Positions 18,732-29,300 of a stretch of 64,000 bases of DNA are shown piece by piece. The notes under the pieces are model-generated. The model did not search any database. It saw only the letters and a list, made by a program, of their open reading frames with translations, and was not told where the DNA came from. The DNA lies in assembly GCA_902778255.1 (NCBI GenBank), contig CACYXD010000018.1:20612-84611 (forward strand), in the 5' to 3' direction. Each line of letters starts with the position of its first letter. Position 1 is the stretch's first letter. Source of the stretch: an uncultured Prevotellaceae bacterium (GTDB lineage: Bacteria > Bacteroidota > Bacteroidia > Bacteroidales > Bacteroidaceae). Position numbers and translations under genes: made by a program.

Positions 18732-20000
18732 ATGAAGATTTTACTATTGGGAAGCGGCGGCCGCGAGCACGCCCTGGCTTGGAAGATTGCTCAGAGCGAG
18801 CGAGTAGAGAAACTGTTTATTGCCCCAGGCAACGCAGGCACCTCAAACTGTGGCGAGAATGTCAACATCAAGGCTGATGACTTTGAAGCCATCAAGCAAT
18901 TCATCGTGGAGAAAGGCATCGACATGGTGGTAGTTGGCCCTGAAGATCCATTGGTGAAGGGTATCTATGACGATCTGAAGCAGGACGAGCGCACCAAGAA
19001 CGTGCCCGTGATTGGTCCTTCCAAGGCAGGTGCCGTATTGGAAGGTTCAAAGGATTTTGCCAAGGGCTTCATGCAGCGCCACAACATCCCTACAGCCCGC
19101 TACGAGACCTTCGACGGCGAGCATCTTCAAGAAGGTTTAGCCTTCTTGGAAACCCTCGAGGCCCCCTATGTCCTCAAGGCCGACGGTCTCTGTGCTGGTA
19201 AGGGCGTATTGATTCTGCCTACCCTCGAGGAAGCCAAGAAGGAGTTGAAGGAGATGCTGGGCGGTATGTTCGGCAACGCCTCCAGTCGTGTGGTTATAGA
19301 GGAATTCCTGAGCGGTATCGAGTGCTCTGTATTCGTGCTGACCGATGGTGATCATTATAAGATTCTGCCTGAAGCCAAAGACTACAAGCGTATTGGCGAG
19401 GGCGACACAGGTCTGAATACTGGTGGTATGGGTAGCGTTTCACCCGTTCCTTTTGCTACCAAGGAATGGATGCAGAAGGTGGAAGACCGCATCATCCGTC
19501 CTACGGTAGAAGGTTTGAAAGCAGAAAACATTGACTATAAGGGATTTATCTTCTTTGGACTGATCAACGTGAAGAGCGAGCCAATGGTCATTGAATACAA
19601 CTGCCGTATGGGCGACCCAGAGACTGAGAGCGTGATGCTGCGCCTGAAGAGCGACATCGTTGACCTCTTCGAAGGTGTGGCAGAAGGCAACCTTGATAAG
19701 CGCCAGATTGAGTTCGACAATCGCGCTGCCGTCTGTGTGATGCTGGTTAGCGGTGGCTATCCAGAAGCCTATAAAAAGGGCTATCCCATCACAGGTATCG
19801 AGAAGGTGGAAGGCAGTATTGTTTTCCATGCTGGTACCACGATGAAAGACGGTCAGGTCGTTACCAATGGCGGACGCGTCATTGCTGTTTCTTCTTATGG
19901 CAAAGATAAGGAAGAAGCCCTGAAGAAATCGTTCACTGAGGCTCAGAAGATAGCGTTTACCGACAAATATTTCCGTCGCGACATAGGAAAAGACCTGTAA
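18732..20000 (+). CDS. purD: phosphoribosylamine-glycine ligase (GAR synthetase)
   Basis: 422 residues. Second step of de novo purine synthesis: it joins glycine to phosphoribosylamine using ATP. The N-terminal domain starts [19 protein letters not shown]. The ATP-grasp region includes [12 protein letters not shown] near residue 155. The family signature is [11 protein letters not shown] near residue 295, and GGMGSVSPV is also present. Length is normal for the family. It has its own promoter and is followed after 22 bp by a membrane protein gene of unrelated function. Confidence 0.96.
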   Translation: MKILLLGSGGREHALAWKIAQSERVEKLFIAPGNAGTSNCGENVNIKADDFEAIKQFIVEKGIDMVVVGPEDPLVKGIYDDLKQDERTKNVPVIGPSKAGAVLEGSKDFAKGFMQRHNIPTARYETFDGEHLQEGLAFLETLEAPYVLKADGLCAGKGVLILPTLEEAKKELKEMLGGMFGNASSRVVIEEFLSGIECSVFVLTDGDHYKILPEAKDYKRIGEGDTGLNTGGMGSVSPVPFATKEWMQKVEDRIIRPTVEGLKAENIDYKGFIFFGLINVKSEPMVIEYNCRMGDPETESVMLRLKSDIVDLFEGVAEGNLDKRQIEFDNRAAVCVMLVSGGYPEAYKKGYPITGIEKVEGSIVFHAGTTMKDGQVVTNGGRVIAVSSYGKDKEEALKKSFTEAQKIAFTDKYFRRDIGKDL

Positions 20001-20022
20001 AGTTCAGAGTTTATAGTTTAGA

Positions 20023-20988
20023 GTGAAGCGACTGCAGAATAGGATAGCAGAGAGCAGCCTGACATTACCCATTGCTGCAATCTATTGTTGTGTAGTATGG
20101 TTGATTGCCATACTACACAATACATCTGCATCTGCCCATTCTGCCACGCTGGCTATCCACTGGCCCGAGATGGCGTGCTTTGCCCTCTCGGCATATATCA
20201 TCGTGGAACTGAACAACAGCAATATGCTGATACGCGTCAGAAGCCGCATGGTGGCCTCCACCTTTATCTTCCTGTCGTGTATGCTCGTCAGCGGCTTCCA
20301 GTCTCTGTCGGCTGGTATCACCCAGATATGCATCATCACCATGCTGCTCATCCTTTTCCACACCTATCAGAACAGGGATGCCGCAGGTCATGTCTATTAT
20401 GCCTTCCTCTGCCTGGGTCTAAGCAGTCTCATCTATGCCGAATACCTCTATTACGTGCCCCTGCTATGGGTACTGATGGCCAGCCGACTGCAGTCGCTAA
20501 GCCTACGCACATTCCTGGCCTCTGTTTTTGGCATTCTGACACCCTACTGGCTGATATCCATCTGGCTGTTCATCCAGAACGACTTTACGCCACTTGCCGT
20601 TCACCTTTCAGGGCTTTTCTCCTTTGTAATACCAGCCAACTATCACAGTCTTTCTTTAGAGCAATGGCTCGTCTATGCTTTCCTGCTTATTACCTCCATA
20701 GCAGGCATTGTGCATTGCTGGATTTACAGTTATGAGGACAAAATCCGCATCCGTCAGCTATACGGATTCCTTACAGCCATAACCCTTATCACGCTACTCT
20801 ACATCGCATTGCAGCCCCATCATTACTTCCTGTTCATACGCGTAGCGATTATTGGTAGCAGCGTACTCCTAGCTCATTTTCTAACGCTTACCAGTTCACG
20901 CCTTACCAACATACTGTTTTTTGTTATCTTAGGCATTTGCATCAGTATCACGGCTGCTAACCTATGGATGTATTTCTTGAATTTCTGA
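20023..20988 (+). CDS. multi-pass membrane protein, unrecognised
   Basis: 321 residues from a GTG at 20023. The first in-frame ATG would remove the first membrane segment (LTLPIAAIYCCVVWLIAIL), so the GTG is preferred. About eight to nine hydrophobic segments span the whole length and no soluble domain is present. The GTG follows directly on a GTTTAGAGT-type word repeat, and no clear promoter box is seen, so transcription probably reads through from purD. The stop lies 25 bp inside the next gene, which also encodes a membrane protein; the two may act together, but no function can be assigned. Confidence 0.7.
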   Translation: MKRLQNRIAESSLTLPIAAIYCCVVWLIAILHNTSASAHSATLAIHWPEMACFALSAYIIVELNNSNMLIRVRSRMVASTFIFLSCMLVSGFQSLSAGITQICIITMLLILFHTYQNRDAAGHVYYAFLCLGLSSLIYAEYLYYVPLLWVLMASRLQSLSLRTFLASVFGILTPYWLISIWLFIQNDFTPLAVHLSGLFSFVIPANYHSLSLEQWLVYAFLLITSIAGIVHCWIYSYEDKIRIRQLYGFLTAITLITLLYIALQPHHYFLFIRVAIIGSSVLLAHFLTLTSSRLTNILFFVILGICISITAANLWMYFLNF

Positions 20989-21416
20989 CCGGCTACGGCT
21001 ATTGGGGAATGCTCTTGGGTGCCTTTTTGGCAGGCAGCGTGTTTCCTTTCTCCAGCGAGACCATGATGGTGGCGTTGCTGGGCTCAGGTCTTGATGGTTG
21101 GCAACTCGTCATCTATGGCACCATCGGCAACATCCTCGGCTCTATGTTCAATTACTTTGTGGGACGTATGGGAAAGGTGGAATGGATAGAGAAATACCTG
21201 AAGATCAAGAAGAAAAACATGGATCGCGCCCAGCGTTTCATGGAAGGCCGCGGTGCCTGGATGGGCTTTTTCGCTTTCCTGCCCATCATTGGCAGCGCCA
21301 TCACCGTGACCTTAGGTTTCATGCGTGCCAACATTCTTATCTCTTTCCTCAGCATTGCCATCGGTAAGTTTCTGCGCTACTGGCTACTTATCTATGGTGC
21401 CGGATTTCTTTTCTAA
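20964..21416 (+). CDS. YqaA/DedA-family inner-membrane protein
   Basis: 150 residues, of the short DedA-like (SNARE-associated, VTT) type. GYGYWGMLLGAFLAGSVFPF at the start is followed by SSETMMVALL, an acidic residue in the first re-entrant region as in DedA proteins. GNILGSMFNYFVGRMGK is the conserved G/xxxG block, and FLPIIGSAITVTLGFMR is the second re-entrant segment. DedA proteins act as lipid carriers or scramblases in the inner membrane; substrate unknown here. The start overlaps the preceding membrane protein gene by 25 bp. Confidence 0.85.
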   Translation: MDVFLEFLTGYGYWGMLLGAFLAGSVFPFSSETMMVALLGSGLDGWQLVIYGTIGNILGSMFNYFVGRMGKVEWIEKYLKIKKKNMDRAQRFMEGRGAWMGFFAFLPIIGSAITVTLGFMRANILISFLSIAIGKFLRYWLLIYGAGFLF

Positions 21417-21458
21417 GAAGAAAAAAGTGCTATCGCCCAATAACGTAAGCGATAGCAC
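21412..21458 (-). terminator. rho-independent terminator of the lipoprotein genes
   Basis: Perfect 10-bp stem GTGCTATCGC (21427-21436) with GCGATAGCAC (21449-21458), 12-nt loop. On the minus strand the stem is followed by a T-rich stretch (TTTTTTCTTCTT), about 95 nt past the stop at 21553. It may also stop transcription from the plus strand, although that side lacks a T-run. Confidence 0.7.
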
Positions 21459-21552
21459 CTGAAAATCTAGGTAAAATATTCTAACCGTCAGTCTGTTAGT
21501 TTTTGTGCGTAGTTAGTCTTTTAGCTTTAGTGTGTATGTTATAAGCGAATGT

Positions 21553-23886
21553 TTATTTATTCAAACGCTTGGGAGCATAGCGCAGATGGCCGCTCTGGTC
21601 GCTTGCCAGACCCTCATAGACAGTAACTGTGACGGGACCATAAACATACATGATATTCTGCGAGCTGGGATCCTGGAGATACTGATTAAAGGACTGCGTA
21701 TAATACGAAGAGTATTGCAAATAAATGGTGCTCCTAGTTGTTGCATTGATATATGTTACACCGGCATTGGTCTCTTGATCATAGCTATCCTGCTTTACAA
21801 AGCCCGTGAGTTGATCTGCCTTAGCAACCAAGGCATTATAGTCTTCCTTCGTACCATTATAACACAGTTTACCACCTTTAGTGAAATCGGTTGACTGGTC
21901 GTAAATCAGTGCTACAGGAGCAGCCTTAGACAGGTATGGAGTGAATGAAGGCAGTTTATCGCTGCTTGTCACATCTTTCTCCACATGACCAACGGTTGCC
22001 ACAGGCACCTGAATGCTCTTTGCAATAAGCGTAGCATTGCCTTTCTGATAGTCGATGTCCTCATACTCAGAATCAGGTCCATCGGCACGATAGGTCACAC
22101 GACCCTCAACATCGAATGTGATGTTATTGCCATTACGTGTGGCTGTTACCATGGTCGGAGATATCTCGCCCTGACCATAGTTATAGAGAGATGATATCAT
22201 CATGTGACCATTGTAACCTTCGTCATGATAGCTAAAGCTACCTTCAACGGCCTTACCACTAACAAATCCCTTCTCGATAGACACGCTCCAACCAACGTGA
22301 CGCCAGTTGTCTTTTTCCATTTCAGCCTCAGTAGGTTCGTCCATACCAGAAATATCGAGATAGTCATCCACGATGGTTGCACCGGCATTAGCCATTGGCA
22401 GAGCCAGAGTATATTCCTTACCATTGTCGTGATAGATCACCACCTGTCCGCTCTTGGCTGTGACAGCCTTGATGGTGATGGTAGGCACTTCGAGGTCGCC
22501 ATTGGTCAGAGTAACCTTCTGTGAAACAACGTCGCCTGTCAGGGTGCGTACCTTCAAAACAGCTTCGCCCTGGGCATCAGTAGGTAGCATGAAAGCGTAC
22601 TTACCATCGCTGGCACTGAACACGGGCTTTGTTTCTTTATTATTACCATAGGTAATCCATACTGACGCAATATTGGTACCTGCTTGGTTATCAATAGTAC
22701 CGCTAACCTGGCGCAATGCAGGCAACTTGATCTCGATGTTGACGGTAGCGCCGGCATCTTGCTTTGCAACGTTCTTAATCACTTCAGGTGTATAGCCACC
22801 ATAGTCTTCAGAAGCTACCCAGAAGCTAACTTCGGTGTTTTTAGGAATAAAAACGCTGAACCTACCTTCTTTATCTGTATAGGTATATACCTGACCGTAG
22901 CGCACCTTCTGGAAAGGCATTGGATTACCTTTACCGTCCTTCACGACACCATAAACAGTAGCACGAACATAAGGATAGTCAAGGTTCACCCATGAGAAGT
23001 GCTCTACCTCGCCCACATAGACATTGCCCTGAAGTGTGGCCATGCCCTCTTCTTCCCAAAGACCAGTAGCCTCGTTAAACGACCACAGGGGAATTTCATT
23101 TGGTGTATCATCCAGGAGACTCTCAGGAATGGGGAAGGTCAACTTTGCCTTCTTACCCTCTTTCAGCTGCAGCTTCTTACCTGCATCGTCAGTCATGCTC
23201 ACAGCTGTCATACCGTAAGAAATCAACTGAACCTCCTGACCATTCTCAGCACCATTAACATCTGTACGAACGGCTGCAAGGTCGCCACCAGGCATCATCT
23301 CGGCAAATTCATCTGCATCAGGATCCAGATAGATCATCTCGGTATTCACCGTACCATTATAGGCGTTCCCATTGGCATCTACCATATAACCATCGGCAGG
23401 CATATCGATCTTCATGCCACCTGCATTCAGGTCTTTCTCGATAGAAGACATATAGCTATCTGTGCTGGCAGCAACGTTGTCATTCTTTGACACCATCACG
23501 ATTTCCCAAGAATCAACATCTGCCTCAGTCATTGAACGCACCACGTCAAAGTAGCCGTCCTTCTTCAGGTCAACAACGGTACGACCTTTCACCACCTCCA
23601 CATTCTTCAGGCAGAAAGCACCCATCACGTCAGTGGTGGTGTACACGTTACCACTACCTACAGTAACACCCTGCAGGGCATTTCCTTGCTTGTCGCGCAC
23701 GAAGCCCTTCAGTTCGGCCTCCTGCATCTTACCGTTAAGGGTTACCTGACGCTCAGTGTTGACGATGTCCTTCTTGACATAAGGCTCATCACTGCCGCTG
23801 TCGCTGTCACTACTACTGCTACATGCGCTCAGAGCGAATGCACCTACAAACAGGCTCCCAAGGAGCCAAAGATTGAGTTTCTTCAT
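21553..23886 (-). CDS. surface lipoprotein with carboxypeptidase-regulatory-like domains
   Basis: 777 residues. Signal peptide with lipobox LSAC at residues 19-22, followed by SSSSDSDSGSDEP, a Ser/Asp-rich stretch of the kind that directs Bacteroidetes lipoproteins to the cell surface. Residues of about 58-120 (LKGFVRDKQGNALQGVTVG, then FCLKNVEVVKGRTVV) form a CarboxypepD_reg-like fold. A second such unit lies near residue 310 (VYGVVKDGKGNPMPFQKVRYG), and beta-rich segments follow. No catalytic motif is visible. It lies 40 bp downstream of another lipoprotein gene with no box between, so the two form an operon. Role unknown; surface binding or adhesion is possible. Confidence 0.8.
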   Translation of the reverse strand: MKKLNLWLLGSLFVGAFALSACSSSSDSDSGSDEPYVKKDIVNTERQVTLNGKMQEAELKGFVRDKQGNALQGVTVGSGNVYTTTDVMGAFCLKNVEVVKGRTVVDLKKDGYFDVVRSMTEADVDSWEIVMVSKNDNVAASTDSYMSSIEKDLNAGGMKIDMPADGYMVDANGNAYNGTVNTEMIYLDPDADEFAEMMPGGDLAAVRTDVNGAENGQEVQLISYGMTAVSMTDDAGKKLQLKEGKKAKLTFPIPESLLDDTPNEIPLWSFNEATGLWEEEGMATLQGNVYVGEVEHFSWVNLDYPYVRATVYGVVKDGKGNPMPFQKVRYGQVYTYTDKEGRFSVFIPKNTEVSFWVASEDYGGYTPEVIKNVAKQDAGATVNIEIKLPALRQVSGTIDNQAGTNIASVWITYGNNKETKPVFSASDGKYAFMLPTDAQGEAVLKVRTLTGDVVSQKVTLTNGDLEVPTITIKAVTAKSGQVVIYHDNGKEYTLALPMANAGATIVDDYLDISGMDEPTEAEMEKDNWRHVGWSVSIEKGFVSGKAVEGSFSYHDEGYNGHMMISSLYNYGQGEISPTMVTATRNGNNITFDVEGRVTYRADGPDSEYEDIDYQKGNATLIAKSIQVPVATVGHVEKDVTSSDKLPSFTPYLSKAAPVALIYDQSTDFTKGGKLCYNGTKEDYNALVAKADQLTGFVKQDSYDQETNAGVTYINATTRSTIYLQYSSYYTQSFNQYLQDPSSQNIMYVYGPVTVTVYEGLASDQSGHLRYAPKRLNK

Positions 23887-23926
23887 AATGATTTTAGTTT
23901 AAAATTATTGATAAATATTGTTCTTA

Positions 23927-24925
23927 TTATATATTGACTATTTCCGACACATTAAAAGATGCCTGCGCACTTACCACACTACCATTGTCCAAGGTTCCGC
24001 TGAAATTCATGCTGATGGTCTTATCATCCTTTTTGGTAGAAAGGGTTCCTGTAGTAAAGATACAGCCTGTAATAGATTTATCGGTTTCCTGGGTGGTCAC
24101 GTTAAAGTAACTACTCTGCACGTCTTCAAAGAAGGCATCCTGACAAGCCGTGATCTGCGGGTTATCATGGAAGAAAATGGTGATTCTGTATCTTGTAGCA
24201 GATTTCTTCTCCTTGAGCAAAACTGTACTACCCAGGCTCTCTGGTGCCACTTCCACCTTTACAAAAGGAGCCGTCTCTCCTTGACCAAAGAGGTAATACT
24301 CATACGACAAATTAGCATTTCTATCATATTTGATGGTAGCCGCTTCTACCGTATAGGTCTTATCACCTACCTTTATCTCATTAACCTTAGGATCAGGTGT
24401 ACCCTCATGGTTATAGACAATCTTATATTTCAGGGGCTTACCATTCACGAGCGTGCCATCGATCACCAAGGTCAGACTGCCATCGTTCATGGTAACAGTA
24501 GCCGTACCACTCTTAAAGCAAGAAGTGCCATTAAAGTTATCGCCATTTAGGAAGCACCAGTAGTTCTGGGGATAGTTCTGATACTTCAAGTCAAGCACAT
24601 CACCTTGTTGGTTACCAAGGTTGATGTGTGTCGTGAACACGACCTCCTCATAGTGCTTCGTCAAATCGATGGTAGTGCTGGTATTCTCGGCACTTCCTAT
24701 ATTACCGCTAAGTTGGATGCCTTCGCCTGTCAGCGAATACTGCACCACATTATTCGAAATCATCACGCCACACCGTCCCTTATAAGTGACACCATCATAG
24801 ACAAGTGTATTGTCAGCAAGCAATGCAGGCGCATCACCGCCACCTTTCTCATCATCGTCACCACAAGCAACGGCAAATAAGGCCATTGAGATCATCAATA
24901 AAGAATAAAACTTTTTCATATTCAT
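23927..24925 (-). CDS. surface lipoprotein, unrecognised
   Basis: About 332 residues from ATG at 24925 (a second ATG lies two codons in); the longer frame upstream runs into the promoter box. Lipobox FAVAC is followed by GDDDEKGGGD, an acidic lipoprotein export signal. The mature domain is beta-rich (NTLVYDGVTYKGRCGVMISN, later GTATVTMNDGSLTLVIDGTL). No catalytic motif is seen. It is the first gene of a two-lipoprotein unit whose promoter lies back to back with that of a membrane AraC-type regulator, which makes local control by that regulator likely. Confidence 0.75.
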   Translation of the reverse strand: MNMKKFYSLLMISMALFAVACGDDDEKGGGDAPALLADNTLVYDGVTYKGRCGVMISNNVVQYSLTGEGIQLSGNIGSAENTSTTIDLTKHYEEVVFTTHINLGNQQGDVLDLKYQNYPQNYWCFLNGDNFNGTSCFKSGTATVTMNDGSLTLVIDGTLVNGKPLKYKIVYNHEGTPDPKVNEIKVGDKTYTVEAATIKYDRNANLSYEYYLFGQGETAPFVKVEVAPESLGSTVLLKEKKSATRYRITIFFHDNPQITACQDAFFEDVQSSYFNVTTQETDKSITGCIFTTGTLSTKKDDKTISMNFSGTLDNGSVVSAQASFNVSEIVNI

Positions 24926-24949
24926 ATCAAGTAGTTTCAAAAATTTATG

Positions 24950-24957
24950 CAAATATA
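24950..24957 (-). promoter_or_regulatory. -7 promoter box of the lipoprotein operon
   Basis: TATATTTG followed by C on the minus strand, 25 nt upstream of the ATG at 24925. Confidence 0.6.
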
Positions 24958-24998
24958 GCCGAAATCACCAGATTTTACGTTTCATTACTGCAAAACAT

Positions 24999-25041
24999 AT
25001 TCCTAAAATTGCAATTATTCATTCCCAAAATTGCAATTATT
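24999..25041. promoter_or_regulatory. two-copy 21-bp direct repeat, candidate operator
   Basis: Two 21-bp copies (24999-25019 and 25021-25041) differ at one base and share the core AAAATTGCAATTATT, which contains the palindrome AATTGCAATT. The period is 22 bp, about two helical turns. It lies midway between the divergent lipoprotein and AraC-type promoters. Confidence 0.7.
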
Positions 25042-25074
25042 AACAAAAAACCTTGTAATAAAAGGGATTTTGAC

Positions 25075-25082
25075 TACCTTTG
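25075..25082 (+). promoter_or_regulatory. -7 promoter box of the membrane AraC regulator
   Basis: TACCTTTG, 9 nt before the ATG at 25091, with a TTG about 22 bp further upstream as a possible -33 element. The message would be leaderless or nearly so. Confidence 0.6.
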
Positions 25083-25090
25083 CAATTGCT

Positions 25091-26227
25091 ATGACATACA
25101 TACTTATCACATCGCTGCCATTCTGGGTATCCATCGTCATGCTGGCTATTGCAGTAAAGACATTGGTGAAGCGTCACGACAAGCCCATGCGCTGGTTGGT
25201 GCTATGGATCATCGCCGTCGCCACGCTCTACGGATGTCACACGGTCTACTTCAACCATATCACATCGATAGTACCCATCACTGATACCATCTATGTGGCC
25301 ATGAACCTACTGGTATATCCATTATACCAAACCTATATTAGCGAGGTCACCAACCGCAGGCCCGTGTCACTCAGACCGAAACTTCTCTATCTGATATTCG
25401 GCCTTCCAGCCTTGGCAGCCGTTTTGGTTGGCGGTACCTATATCGCTATGACTGCCGGCCAACGGCTGGACTTTATCAACGCCAACCTCTACAACGGATA
25501 TACCTATTCCACAACAGGATTGATACTCCTGCAGGAATGGTTACATACAGCTTGCCATATTACTTTTGCCGGCCAAGTAATCATCGTGCTCTATTTCGGA
25601 TTCAGAGACATCCGCCGTTTCAACAGCACCATCAGGCAGCTATATGCCGATACGGAGCATCGCGAGATCAAATACATCCCTGCCCTGCTGCTGATCTTTA
25701 TCCTGACATCACTATTATCAGCCGTGGTCAATGTACTGGGACGTGATTTCTTCGTGGACTCTTATGTCGTAGCATTCCCTGCCGTAGGTTTTTCCATATT
25801 ATTGGCGACGCTGGTGTGGTTGGGCATTACCCAGCATTTCACCATCCACGACATTCCCCAGGAACAGGAAGACGAGACACAGCAGGATGACACGAAAGCG
25901 GAGCGTGTGCCAACAGCTCAGAGCGCACAGCTATACGCCAAGTTGGAAGACATCATGAATGAGCAGCAGACCTACCTGCAGCAGGATATTCTGCTCAACG
26001 ACGTAGCCAAGCTCCTGGGTACCAACCGCACCTACCTGCTTCGCGCCCTGAGCAGTTGCGCCCACATGACGTTCAAGGAATACATCAACCGCAAGCGCAT
26101 AGCCCATGCCGAGCAGCTGATAGCCAACAACCCCACTATGCCCAAGAGCGAGATAGCCACCCTTTCCGGTTACAACAGTCAGTCATCATTCTACAGGAAC
26201 TACAATCTCTATAGGAGTAAAAATTAA
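25091..26227 (+). CDS. membrane-anchored AraC-family transcriptional regulator
   Basis: 378 residues from ATG at 25091; earlier in-frame starts lie upstream of the promoter box. The N-terminal 230 residues hold about seven hydrophobic segments (from MTYILITSLPFWVSIVMLAI). A charged Glu/Asp/Gln linker follows, then a C-terminal HTH domain of about 100 residues: ILLNDVAKLLGTNRTYLLRA (first HTH) and EIATLSGYNSQSSFYRNYN (second HTH). DNA binding would thus occur at the inner membrane. A two-copy 22-bp-period repeat lies just upstream, and two lipoprotein genes are transcribed away from it. Signal unknown. Confidence 0.85.
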   Translation: MTYILITSLPFWVSIVMLAIAVKTLVKRHDKPMRWLVLWIIAVATLYGCHTVYFNHITSIVPITDTIYVAMNLLVYPLYQTYISEVTNRRPVSLRPKLLYLIFGLPALAAVLVGGTYIAMTAGQRLDFINANLYNGYTYSTTGLILLQEWLHTACHITFAGQVIIVLYFGFRDIRRFNSTIRQLYADTEHREIKYIPALLLIFILTSLLSAVVNVLGRDFFVDSYVVAFPAVGFSILLATLVWLGITQHFTIHDIPQEQEDETQQDDTKAERVPTAQSAQLYAKLEDIMNEQQTYLQQDILLNDVAKLLGTNRTYLLRALSSCAHMTFKEYINRKRIAHAEQLIANNPTMPKSEIATLSGYNSQSSFYRNYNLYRSKN

Positions 26228-26371
26228 TCACCTTCGCGAGAACCTCAAAAAGCAATCGTTAATAAATGTAGAGGGGCAGGAATTTCTTAATTCTTCATTC
26301 TTCATTTCTAATTATAATTTGTACCTTTGCACGCTAGAAGAAATTTATAACACTAAAAATAAACCTTTAAA
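26228..26371. other. intergenic region upstream of the DUF2723 gene
   Basis: Contains a TTCTTAATTCTTCATTC word repeat (26284-26308), then the -7 box TACCTTTG at 26322-26329 and an A/T-rich leader of about 40 nt. No terminator hairpin is seen for the preceding gene. Confidence 0.5.
26322..26329 (+). promoter_or_regulatory. -7 promoter box of the DUF2723 gene
   Basis: TACCTTTG followed by CACG, 43 nt upstream of the ATG at 26372. Confidence 0.65.
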
Positions 26372-29300
26372 ATGAAACAATTCCGTCTCGTGGACAATAT
26401 TCTTGGATGGCTGACATTCCTGGTGGCAGCGTTCGTTTATTGTTCAACAATCGAGCCAACAGCCTCGTTCTGGGACTGTCCTGAGTTTATTACTACAGGT
26501 TACCGTTTGGAAGTTGGTCACCCACCTGGCGCACCCTTCTTCATGCTGACCGCCAACCTATTCTCACAGTTCACCAGCGACCCCACACAGGTGGCACGCA
26601 TGGTGAATATGATGAGTGCGCTGCTCTCAGCCACGTGTATCCTATTCCTGTTCTGGAGTATCACGCACCTGGTACGCCGCCTATTCATCAATGGTTGGGA
26701 AGAGCTGAGCACGGCCAAGCTCGTGGCTATCGAGGCCAGCGGACTGGTAGGTGCGCTGATCTATACATTCAGCGACACGTTCTGGTTCTCAGCTGTCGAG
26801 GGTGAGGTATATGCCTACAGTTCGGCTTTCACCGCCGTGGTGTTCTGGCTGATATTGAAATGGGAAGATCATGCCGATGAGCCTCACAGCGACCGTTGGC
26901 TGGTACTGATTATGTATATGACGGGCCTCAGCATCGGCGTACACCTGCTGAACCTGCTGTGCCTGCCTGCCATCGTGCTGGTGTATTACTTCAAGCGTTT
27001 CCCCAATGCCAACGTCATGGGCAGTATCGTAGCCCTGCTCATCTCGTTTGTGATCCTTGCCGCCGTGCTCTATGGCGTGGTACCAGGCATCATCACCGTG
27101 GGCGGATGGTTCGAGCTGTTCTTTGTCAACACGCTGGGCATGTCGTTCAACACGGGTGAGTATATCTATCTGTTCCTGCTGGTAGCGCTGGTGATCTGGG
27201 CTATCTACGAGACACAGATGGCCAAAGAGACAAAAGGCAGTTGGATTCGTCAGAACGTGGCCTTCCTCATTGCCATCGGCATGTTGGGTATCCCCTTCTA
27301 CGGCTTTGGCTGGAGTGCGTTCTTCATTGGCTTCGTAGTATTGGCTATTATTGCAGCCATGCTGTTCTTGCCTGGCATTAAGAAGCAGCTTATCTCTCCA
27401 CGTTTGAAGAACACCTCGCTGCTCTGTATGCTGATGCTGATGATTGGTTACTCAACGTATGCCGTCATCGTGATCCGTTCGTCGGCCAACCCACCGATGG
27501 ATCAGAACTCGCCCGAGGATATCTTTACGCTGGGCAACTACCTGAGCCGCGACCAGTACGGCTATCGCCCACTGGCTATCGGTCAGGCCTATAGCTCTGA
27601 ATATAAGATTGACAAGGAAGGCCATGTAGAGATGGAAGAGGGTGCACCTATCTATCAGCGCAAAGAGAAGAAATCGGCTGACGAGCCCGACACCTATTTC
27701 GTGGTGAGCACCAAGGACAAGCCCAAGTATGCACAAACTATGCTGTTCCCACGTATGTACTCCAACAACCAGCGCCATATCCAGGACTACAACAGTTGGA
27801 TTGGCGGTGTGGAGGGCACCGAGGTGCCATCAAACTACCGTGATGGTTCGTTTGTGACCATACCCACCCAGTGGGAGAACCTGAAGTTCTTCTTCGTCTA
27901 TCAGTGTAACTGGATGTATTGGCGCTACTTCCTCTGGAACTTCGCCGGTCGTCAGAACGATATCCAGGGCCATGGCGAACTGGAGCACGGCAACTGGCTG
28001 TCGGGTATTCCCTTCATCGACAATGCCCGTCTGGGCGACCAGTCGCTACTGCCCGACACGCTGAAGAACAACAAGGGCCACAACGTATTCTACTGCTTGC
28101 CCCTGCTGCTGGGTCTGCTGGGTATCTTCTGGCAACTCTTCATGCGCGGCAAGAAGGGCGTACAGCAGTTCTGGGTGGTAGGTTTCCTGTTCTTCATGAC
28201 TGGCTTGGCCATCGTTATCTACCTGAACCAGACGCCACAGCAGCCCCGTGAGCGCGACTATGCCTACGCAGGCTCGTTCTATGCCTACGCTATCTGGTGT
28301 GGCATGGGTGTTGCAGCCCTGATTCAGATGGTATGGAACGTCATCAAGCAATATAAGGAGGTGACAGCCTCTATCATTGGTGTCGCAGCCCTGCTCGTTC
28401 CCATCCAGATGGTTTCACAGACCTGGGACGACCACGACCGCAGCGGACGCTTTACCTGTCGTGACTTCGGTCAGAACTACTTGATGTCACTGCAGGAAGA
28501 GGGCAACCCCATCGTGTTCACCAATGGCGACAACGACACCTTCCCACTCTGGTATAATCAGGACACGGAGGGTGTGCGTACAGATGCCCGTGTGTGCAAC
28601 CTGTCGTACCTGCAGACCGACTGGTATATCGACCAGATGATTCGTCCTGCCTACGACTCCCCTGCCCTGCCCATCACATGGAGCCGACTGGAGTATTGTT
28701 CAGGTACGAATGAATATGTACGCGTAGATAACAAGATACGCAAGGCCATCACATTGCTGCAGCAGCTGTATCCTGAAGAGACCAAGGAACTCTTTGGCGA
28801 AAATCCCTTTGAGCTGAAGAACGTGCTGGAATACTGGGTGCGCGACCATCGTAGTGCCGAACTCAAGCAGCGCCAGAAGAACGCTATCGAGTTTGCCTAC
28901 ATGAAGATGCCCGAGATACTCAACGACCGCTACTACAGTCTTGACGAGAGTCTCTGCGTCATTCCTACCGACACCGTCTATATGACCATCGACAAGGAGG
29001 CCGTGAAGAAGAGCGGCATGATGCTGCAGGGCGCCAGCGACTCTACCGACATCGACGCAGCCATACCCGACCGCATGACCATCTCGCTGGCAGGACTGGG
29101 CGGACTGGACAAGAGCAAGCTCATGATGCTCGAGATGCTGGCCAATGCCAACTGGACCCGTCCTATCTACGTGGCCTATACCGTGGGTCAGGAGAACTAC
29201 ATGAACCTGGGCGACAACTTCGTACAGGAGGGTCTGACCAACCGTATCACCCCCTTCACCACCAGCATTGGCGACAAGCCCGTGCCAGGCATGAAGAACT

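Noticed and set aside
25031-25090. Upstream TTG start of the AraC-type regulator
   Set aside because: It lies upstream of the promoter box at 25075-25082 and overlaps the second operator-like repeat.
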